Below are positions 57,172 through 64,000 of a stretch of DNA of 64,000 nucleotides, in pieces. Below the pieces are notes generated by a model. It was not told the origin of the DNA and searched no databases. It saw only the letters and a list, made by a program, of their open reading frames with translations. Source of the stretch: Pogostemon cablin (lineage: Eukaryota > Streptophyta > Magnoliopsida > Lamiales > Lamiaceae). Position numbers and translations under genes: made by a program. The DNA lies in contig CM042975.1 in the NCBI GenBank assembly GCA_023678885.1, forward strand, positions 26,577,405 to 26,641,404, written 5' to 3'. Position 1 is the first letter of the stretch, and the number at the start of each line of letters is the position of its first letter.

Positions 57172-57874
57172 GGGAGCGACTAGTTGCACCCTCAAAATTA
57201 CTGAACGTACCCCAAAAATATTTAAATTGACATAATTATCCTTATAAAATTTATATCTATTCGGTTGTTGCAATCGAACAGTCATCTAACAAACTGTTTG
57301 GTTGCAACAATCGAACAGAACAAAGAATTCATCTATTATGTGTTCGGTTGCGAACAGAACAAAGAATTCATTTATTTTATGTATTCCGTTGCAGCAAACG
57401 AACAGAATAAGATTTGTGATTTTTTTAATTCATATCTGTATTACGAATAGATAAGATAATAGATAAGTTTCATGACATTATCGATCTTTAAATAAAGATG
57501 GTGACAGAAACTTGCTTACTTTCACTGGGAGATGAATCACCATCTTTGTTTAAAGATCGATGTCATGAAACTTATTTGTTATCTTATCTATTCGTAATAT
57601 AGATATGAATTAAAAAAAATTACAAATCTTAGTTTGTTCGATTGCTGCAACCGAACAGATAAGATGAATGAATTATTTGTTCTGTGATTTCTGCAACCGA
57701 ACAGATAAGATTTATGAATTCTTTATTCTGTTCGGTTGCTGCAACCGAATAGATAAGATGGATAACTGTTCGGTTGTTGCAACCGAATAGATATAAATTT
57801 TATAAGAATAATTATGTCAATTTAAATATTTTTGGGGTACGTTCAGTAATTTTGGGGGTGCAAATAGCTGGCCC
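57172..57874. mobile_element. Mutator-like foldback with 9-bp target duplication
   Basis: Inverted arms of more than 100 bp are nearly identical (gcaccctcaaaattactgaa on the left, gcacccccaaaattactgaa on the other strand at right). They contain repeated tcggttgttgcaaccgaa-type words. The centre is a second inverted pair around gatctttaaa / tttaaagatc. Flanks are tttaaattt (57163-57171) and tttaaactt (57875-57883). The uninterrupted relative at 41656 reads aatttaaactttt. The frame 57265-57450 is a by-product. Confidence 0.85.
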
Positions 57875-58044
57875 TTTAAACTTTTTAAAATTACATATTT
57901 TAGTTATATATTAATGGAGTGTATTTAATAAAAGAAAGGTGTGCTTTTAAAGGATATTTATTGTAGAATGAATGAAATATATATTTATATAATATAATAG
58001 CGTATTATGAATTAATTAAATGTGCAAAAGCATGCAACGCATGT

Positions 58045-58315
58045 AATGAAAATTTATTTAGTACTAATTATATATTGGATCAATTAATTGATAAATTTTA
58101 TCCTCATCTTTTATATATTGTAACTATACAAGCATAAACTACGTTCATTAAACTCCTTTGTATAATTCACATATGCCTATGTCTAATGATGGAGTCAGAA
58201 ATGGTGCTATGCATGGATGCAACTGCTATTTCCGGATATTATAATTAAATTTAATAAGGTTGAAAAATGTAAATTCTAAAATATGATGAGGATAATTTAA
58301 GAAAAAATGTTTCTT
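58045..58315. repeat. Flank block copy 3, left part
   Basis: Matches 42270-43040 without the foldback (ttatatattgtaactata, tatgcatggatgcaactg). It breaks at about 58316, where the inverted S1 unit begins. Confidence 0.85.
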
Positions 58316-58419
58316 ATTGACTTGCAAATTTGTGCAATTTGCTGGAGATTTTCACTCCTCGAAATTTGTGCAATCTGCTCCTTGGCAAAATTTTAAATTT
58401 TGTGTTAACTATATTTACT

Positions 58420-59180
58420 TTTATAATCTTCATATTTTTAATTTCCATAATCAGTGTTTTTCCAATATTAAGAGTCAAACTTTTCAAATAGGAATTATTT
58501 TAAAGTCTAATCTGGAAATAAAATCAAGAGTGTTTGTGATCTCTATAAATACTACTCCAAGAAAGTTGTTTTAGAATAATACTCCCTCCGTCCCGAACTT
58601 AAGTTCACCGGAACTGTAGATACGGAGTTTAAGAAAAGTTACTTTTTGATCAACTTTATTGATTTTTTAGGGATATTGTGGTATTTTTAGGTAATAAATA
58701 TATTATAAAGTATGTTATGTGTGTTAGGTGAGAGTGGTATTTTTGAAATTAAGATAATTTTTTAGATTGTTGGTTGATGTGAAGTTTTTTTTTTGGTGGT
58801 GAACATAAGTGTGAGACGGAGGAGTTTTAACCTAGAAAGCAATTAAACATTGATTGTGTTATGTTGATTGTCCTACCCGAATCTCATGGTTCAAATGTTA
58901 CAATGTACATACTACATAGTTAGCAATCTCCCACCAAATTCTTTGATTACGGCCAAGTGCGAGCCCAATGGAAACGGGCTTTACATTTACATTGCTAACC
59001 TTTGGGTCTTACCCTTGGACCTACCAAACTACTAAGATCCCATTCAAAGGCCCAACACTTTTCTGTAATGTGTTTTGGGGGTCAAAAGTTCTATTTGGTA
59101 ATTTTATTAATGATATTGTCGAGGATATTTGTGAATCAGATCGCCAATGTTATTGGTGTTTAAAGGAAAAACTTGTGTGA
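58420..59180 (+). pseudogene. S1-family pseudogene, inverted third copy
   Basis: On the plus strand, the promoter shared with the two S1 genes (58430-58575, TATA at about 58545) is followed by a Stowaway MITE. The coding sequence resumes without the ATG and the first signal-peptide codons. A TAG near 58919 interrupts the start of the mature region. The rest reads FTLLTFGSYPWTYQTT, TLFCNVFWGSKV and DIVEDICESDRQCYW, then runs out as CLKEKLV with a stop at 59180, lacking the family's last 20 residues. It has three breaks and cannot make the protein. It is closer to copy 2 in the middle part. Confidence 0.85.
58582..58827. mobile_element. Stowaway MITE in the S1 pseudogene 5' region
   Basis: Ends ctccctccgtccc and gacggaggag, TA on the left and a TA close to the right end; about 246 bp. 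It separates the TATA box from the coding remnant. Confidence 0.85.
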
Positions 59181-59832
59181 TGTTTTGTGATACTTTGTTT
59201 TGACATTTTCTTATGGAATGACACGTGTCGAGTGAAAATTTCTAATTCGTTGCTCATAGAGTTAATTGATTGACTTAAAATATAGTTTCTCTTCTCTCTC
59301 ATATGTATCATTCATCCACCTAAATAGCAAATCAAAGTGGTACATAAGATTTAGACTTATTTATTTGAGGGTGGTCATGTAAGATTTTTTTTTTTTTTTT
59401 TTTTTTGAGTACATAGAAAAAATGTCAATATGATGTTTTTTGTTTTTTTACAATGTGAGCTCCTCCAACTGCACCACCCTTCCGATGTACTATATGAAAT
59501 TTTATTTTATGTAGTTTAAGCTTTTAAGGTAAAATAATAAAGAGTGAGCATGGTACGAATGAATTTTATTTTTGCAAAATTATTTTTTAAGATATAATAA
59601 AACTTTTTTGAAGAGTAATAGTTCATATTTTTAAAGAATAATTTTTTATATAATAAAAAGTAATCGATAAATTATGTTAGGCTAGAATGTGAAAGAGTAA
59701 TATTTTTCATTTAAAAATATTTTATTTATTTAAGGAGGAGATTTTGGAAAAATGTCACCCAATGAGATTTACATAGCTTTTGAAATAAACAACACTAATC
59801 AGCTGGCCTGCCTAAGATCATATACCTGAATA
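59181..59832. other. Unassigned AT-rich sequence
   Basis: Lies between the S1 pseudogene and the resumption of the flank block. Some words (gtggtcatgtaagat, aatgtgagctcctcc) recur near 56440-56540. No gene recognised. Confidence 0.4.
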
Positions 59833-61020
59833 GGTGTGTGGAAGGAATTGAAAGGATACCCTAATAAGTTGTTATTTAAATGGTAATAAATCACTTTTGT
59901 TTTTAAGGTTGTGATGTCATGATATGTGGCATTTTCAGGTAAGTAAAGTCCTTATAACAATTGGGACTAGAAATGGAACCAATACTCATCATTCATTTCA
60001 ACACATGTACAAAAATATCTAATATTAGTTGGGCTTCCACAATGACAATTATATTTCATTTGGGCTTGGGAAATGTTAAGAATAGGTAGAATAGCCACTA
60101 AACATAACTTGGAGAAAGAGATGTGAAAAAATAAAATAAAATCTTTGGCGATTCTTTTCAATTTCATGATCTCTAAACAATTTTGGGATTCTCTTCTCAA
60201 GTAATTAAATCTGCATATCATAAGGATATTCATATCCATTTTCTTGACAAAGGAGATAATGCAACAATGGAAACAACAATTTGGATGGAGCTGTTTGGAG
60301 TTTATGGAATTTACAAATAATGTGATAATAAATGGCATATCAATCTACAATATCCAAAAATGATCTAAAATTTTAATCTTAAAGTTAAATTTCACTAAAA
60401 TAATACTATAAACAATTAATTAAAGTGCATAGTTTATTCAAGTAATTGGATGATCCTTTACATTGTAATATCTCTTAATTTCTCATTTAAGGGTTGGCAC
60501 CTTACTCAATTAAGATTTGTTAGGGAATGTTTGGTTTATAAAGTTAATAAGTTTGCTAATAAAAATAAAATAAGTAATATGATTTAAAATTCCCTTAAAA
60601 GTTAAATCTCATATTAGTTTTATTGGATCTATTGTAATTCACCTTCCATCAATATTGTATTTCAATTACCCTTGCTTTTTTGTTGACAGATTAGATAAAA
60701 ATTAAGTCGATATAAGTGCAATTAGTATATAATCTCTCTAATTTTTAACAAATGTATAAAGACAAATGATTATTATTAATTTAATTTGAATCAAACATTC
60801 TCTTACTATTAAATTAATAATATTTAAAAAGAAAAATTACTCAAATGTTGAAAATGACTTGAGAACATAGCACCTCCTTTCAGTTAGTATTAAAAGGGGT
60901 GTTCTTGGACTTTGGAATCCCATTTTGATCTAACAATATATTGGCATCATCAATCAATTATTCCATTCACTTTTAGCAATCACTGTTTCTTTTTTTATTT
61001 GAATCATTGACATTTCTTTC
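59833..61020. repeat. Flank block copy 3, right part
   Basis: Resumes at gtgtggaaggaattgaaa and matches 43140-44040 and 36270-38030, including the conserved tattaaaaggggtgttcttg stretch at about 60888. The 123-codon minus frame at 59967-60338 is not conserved in the other copies, so it is not called as a gene. Confidence 0.82.
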
Positions 61021-63938
61021 TTTGTCTTCTTCTACTTTATTTAATTATGTCTTAATTTACAACTAGTTTGAGTTTCACTCTCTATAATCTTATCACCATG
61101 TTCTTAATATCTCCAAGAATTCAAAATAAGAACTAATTAGTTCCATTTAATGGTTATTCTTCTGACACACACATACTTATAATTTTTCTTAATGGAATTA
61201 ACATGACACAATAAAATCTGGATTAGAAGAAAATGAACCTTGTATCACGCAATAAATGGTGTCTATTTACTACCTACCTTAATTTTTTATCATTATAAGT
61301 AATAAATGTGTAAGTAGAATTAAGGGGCACATGCATCATCATTTTACATATGCATTTATAATTGGGATCACTGACTTTCTTTATTTTTATAAATATACTT
61401 ATTGTTATAAAATGGAGTGGTATATTTTGTGATAGGTTAACTAAAATAAATATTCCAAAAATTCACAGGACATAGAATGAATAAAAATTAAGGGTTGATT
61501 ATAAGAAACCCCACGAATTTCACCTTTATTGCAAATTAATTTTTATTTTTGTAAAATTATAAAAAAAAAGTTATATTTAAATATTGTTGCAAGACGCTCT
61601 ACAGCCGAAAACTGATCCCTCTAATTTATGATAATAATTTTTATTAAATATTTTAATTTTATCTGTGCGTCAAATTTCGCTCGATTAAAAACTTACCAAT
61701 AAATTCTTAATCAAAATTATGCATACAAACGGAGTATAGTACCGTGTTATTATAAGTGTTCCCCTTAACGTATACGTATTTTATATGCGTACAATATGGT
61801 TGTTAATTAATGACAATTTAAGAGGGATAAACCTAATCCATAATTACATATTTGGCACTAATTGTCATATATGGCGCATACAAACAAAACCATACTACTG
61901 ATTGCTGGCAATATTTTGTCTTCACCCATCATTCCAAAAAGCATGTGTGTAACCCTCAGACTTAACAAAAAAGAAAAAAATAAATAAATAAAAAATAAAA
62001 TAATAATAATAATAATAAATACTAGTATTATACATATAAGAGTTTTTTTTAGGCCTCTGTCTTAAATAGTTTCATTTTTTTTTACATACATGTGATCCAC
62101 ACACATCCATTAATACAACTACAGATTACAAATTAAATAATAATACTCCTTCAACGTGTAAAAAACAAATAGGACTCTTTAAATCGGACGGAAGTAGTTA
62201 CAACTATATCCTAAGTTTAACCTATAAATCATAAGGTGCACGGGTGCATCTCAGAATTACTTTTAATTCAAACAATAAAAATTTTACCAGTTTTTTTTCA
62301 ATTAGTTATTATTTTTTTTTATTAAAAATGTAGTATCACAAGTGTTTTTTTTCATCCAAGTATTTCATAATTTATCATTTTTATTTAGTAAGAAGGTATT
62401 AAACAAGTGTTTGTTTATTTCAAAATAATAGTATTATATTTTTCAACGCATAAAATTATATAGAACGATAGTAAGAAAAGTTTTCGTAAAACCATTTCAC
62501 TCTCACATTTGGTAAAACCATTTCTAAAATGTAACGCTCAATATGTCTTAAAGAAAGTATTACTGCAAAAATTGGACACATACACCGTATTCCAATCGAG
62601 GTAGATTTTTATAAATCGAATTTACATTATAAATATACTTCTTAATTTAAATATTCTAACAATATATAAAGTATATAGGATTAAAAGGGTATTACAGGAT
62701 TTACACGGTGAACCAAATTTACATAATTGTATGTGATTTCAACCAGCCTTCTCAAAGTGAAAATTTAAGTTCGATCGACTTTGTTGCAAGATTCTCCAAT
62801 CATTAAGATAAATCTTAAATTCCATACTTCATAATATAATAAATATTAGACTTGTCGGCACTTAATGTGATGAGACATACAATATAATATTTGAACTATA
62901 ATATTCCACATCCTTCAAGAATTTAATTAGGTTGTTTGAGTTTAAAATTCATGGATAATTTGACTAGAATATTATTTTCAAAAACATCACATAACATAAA
63001 AATATTATGCCGTAAGGATAATATTATGACGTGTAGGAATACATTTTTTTTTGCCGACAAATTTATTCAAATGATTAAAATGTACTAACTTCATTCATTA
63101 AAATTTAAATTAGATACATTTTTTTCTATTCTTTTGTCCATCAAAAAGTAATTTATAGTACTATATTATTATTTTTTTTAAATAAATCTTCTGCTAAACA
63201 TTACCTCATAATTGTTTAACATATGTATTGTGTATTATACATTTAAAGGATATTTATTTTAATTAATAAAAGTTTTTTTATTGAAATGATTCTTTGAAAT
63301 ATAAAAAACTATTAGTTTTTTTTATTAAATAACTATACATTTTTTTTTAAAAAAAATAAAATTATAAAATTTTATATTAAAAATGAAAAAAATTTAATAC
63401 TTCCTGATACATTAAATCGTATTTATTCACGTTCAATACCATTACTATTTACATTGAAATGGATTATATTTTTTTTTTTCTTAAATCAGTAATTGCCCAA
63501 AATTTTTATACCTAATTTTCATGGATACATAAATCTAAAAGTGTAATAATGTAAGTAAAATGTTATTATAAATAAAATGAGGTATAATGATACAAAATAA
63601 TAATAATATTATTATTATTATGTATTAATATAAATAAAAGTGGAGTATATATTAGGTTGTACTACAAATAAAAATTTACATGATATTAGACAAAGTCTCT
63701 TATAATTCGGATTATTTGTGATATGGGTATGAGACGAGTCTATCCATTACTAAATTATGATTATTGTATAAATAAAGTATGTTTAATAGTTATTAAAGTA
63801 TATTTTCTAAAGTATTCTTGATTATGTATTAAAGTATGATATATTATTAACATATTTTAATTTTAAATAAACATATTTTAGTGATTGATCGACTCATCTC
63901 ACAAATAATCCATCTTACTAGAGACTGCTTTTTACACT

Positions 63939-63994
<56 letters not shown>

Positions 63995-64000
63995 ACACTG
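61021..64000. other. AT-rich intergenic with MITE and microsatellites
   Basis: A Stowaway-like copy lies at about 62045-62197 (right end atcggacggaagta). ggtgcacgggtgc at 62235 resembles a transposon end. (AAT)n runs are at 62003-62020 and 63596-63622. No gene recognised. Confidence 0.45.
63942..63991. repeat. (TA)n microsatellite
   Basis: About 25 uninterrupted TA units. Confidence 0.95.

Noticed and set aside
59967..60338. 123-codon minus frame in flank block 3
   Set aside because: The same stretch in blocks 1 and 2 has stops and shifts; no family match seen.
1..64000. tRNA, rRNA, microRNA hairpin genes
   Set aside because: No tRNA or rRNA sequence was recognised. Long hairpins present are explained by foldback transposons; no short miRNA-like precursor stands out by eye.

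Overview
This window is AT-rich nuclear DNA from a flowering plant, most likely a eudicot. The evidence is Ty1/copia and Ty3/gypsy retrotransposons with plant-type primer sites, Stowaway, CACTA, hAT, PIF/Harbinger and Mutator-like elements, two genes of the plant self-incompatibility S1 (SPH) family, and broken pieces of plant genes: cytochrome P450, GT47 exostosin, GH3, PIRL leucine-rich repeat and BAHD acyltransferase. The genus cannot be told from what is here. No RNA gene, CRISPR array, operon or bacterial feature is visible.

The only two genes that look intact are the secreted S1-family proteins on the minus strand at 23781-24179 and 40562-40963. They sit in a duplicated segment. Both copies contain, left to right, the end of a gypsy LTR, a GT47 exostosin pseudogene fragment, about 1.4 kb of shared spacer and the S1 gene with its promoter. 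A third, inverted and broken S1 copy lies at about 58420-59180. A separate 1-2 kb non-coding block lies to the right of the S1 copies (36045-38050, 42270-44046, and 58045-58315 plus 59833-61020). Comparing the copies shows empty sites for several transposon insertions.

Layout. 1-2560: gypsy reverse transcriptase fragment, a LINE 3' piece and a long gypsy LTR. 2880-5315: decayed copia pol and its 3' LTR. 6370-6735: P450 fragment. 8285-10410: PIF/Harbinger-like element carrying only the Myb-like ORF1. 11157-13480: non-autonomous hAT-like element holding two foldback MITEs in opposite orientation. 14960-15540: Stowaway MITE within repeat-rich DNA. 15541-20035: a three-level nest (gypsy LTR, then a gag-only copia element, then a short-LTR copia deletion derivative with an open RT-RNase H frame). 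20035-24480: duplicated segment copy 1, interrupted by a gene-capturing transposon and a large foldback. 24529-36032: an Athila/Tat-type gypsy whose pol region is replaced by a truncated minus-strand copia and a GH3 fragment. 36045-44046: flank block, Stowaways, segment copy 2, a G-rich foldback. 44047-45500: gypsy LTR with eight 60-bp repeats. 45879-51326: a nearly complete young copia element with LTRs and target duplication. 51332-57000: mostly unassigned DNA with MITEs. 57172-57874: a Mutator-like foldback with 9-bp target duplication. 58045-61020: third flank block with the inverted S1 pseudogene. 61020-64000: AT-rich DNA with a MITE and microsatellites.

Taken together, this is a repeat-dominated region in which a small S1-family cluster has been duplicated, inverted and repeatedly hit by transposons. 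I found no clear new multi-gene system. The most notable items are the S1 duplication with many replacement changes, the gene-fragment-carrying transposon at 20895-22030, the GH3-copia-gypsy chimera, and a set of long foldback elements.
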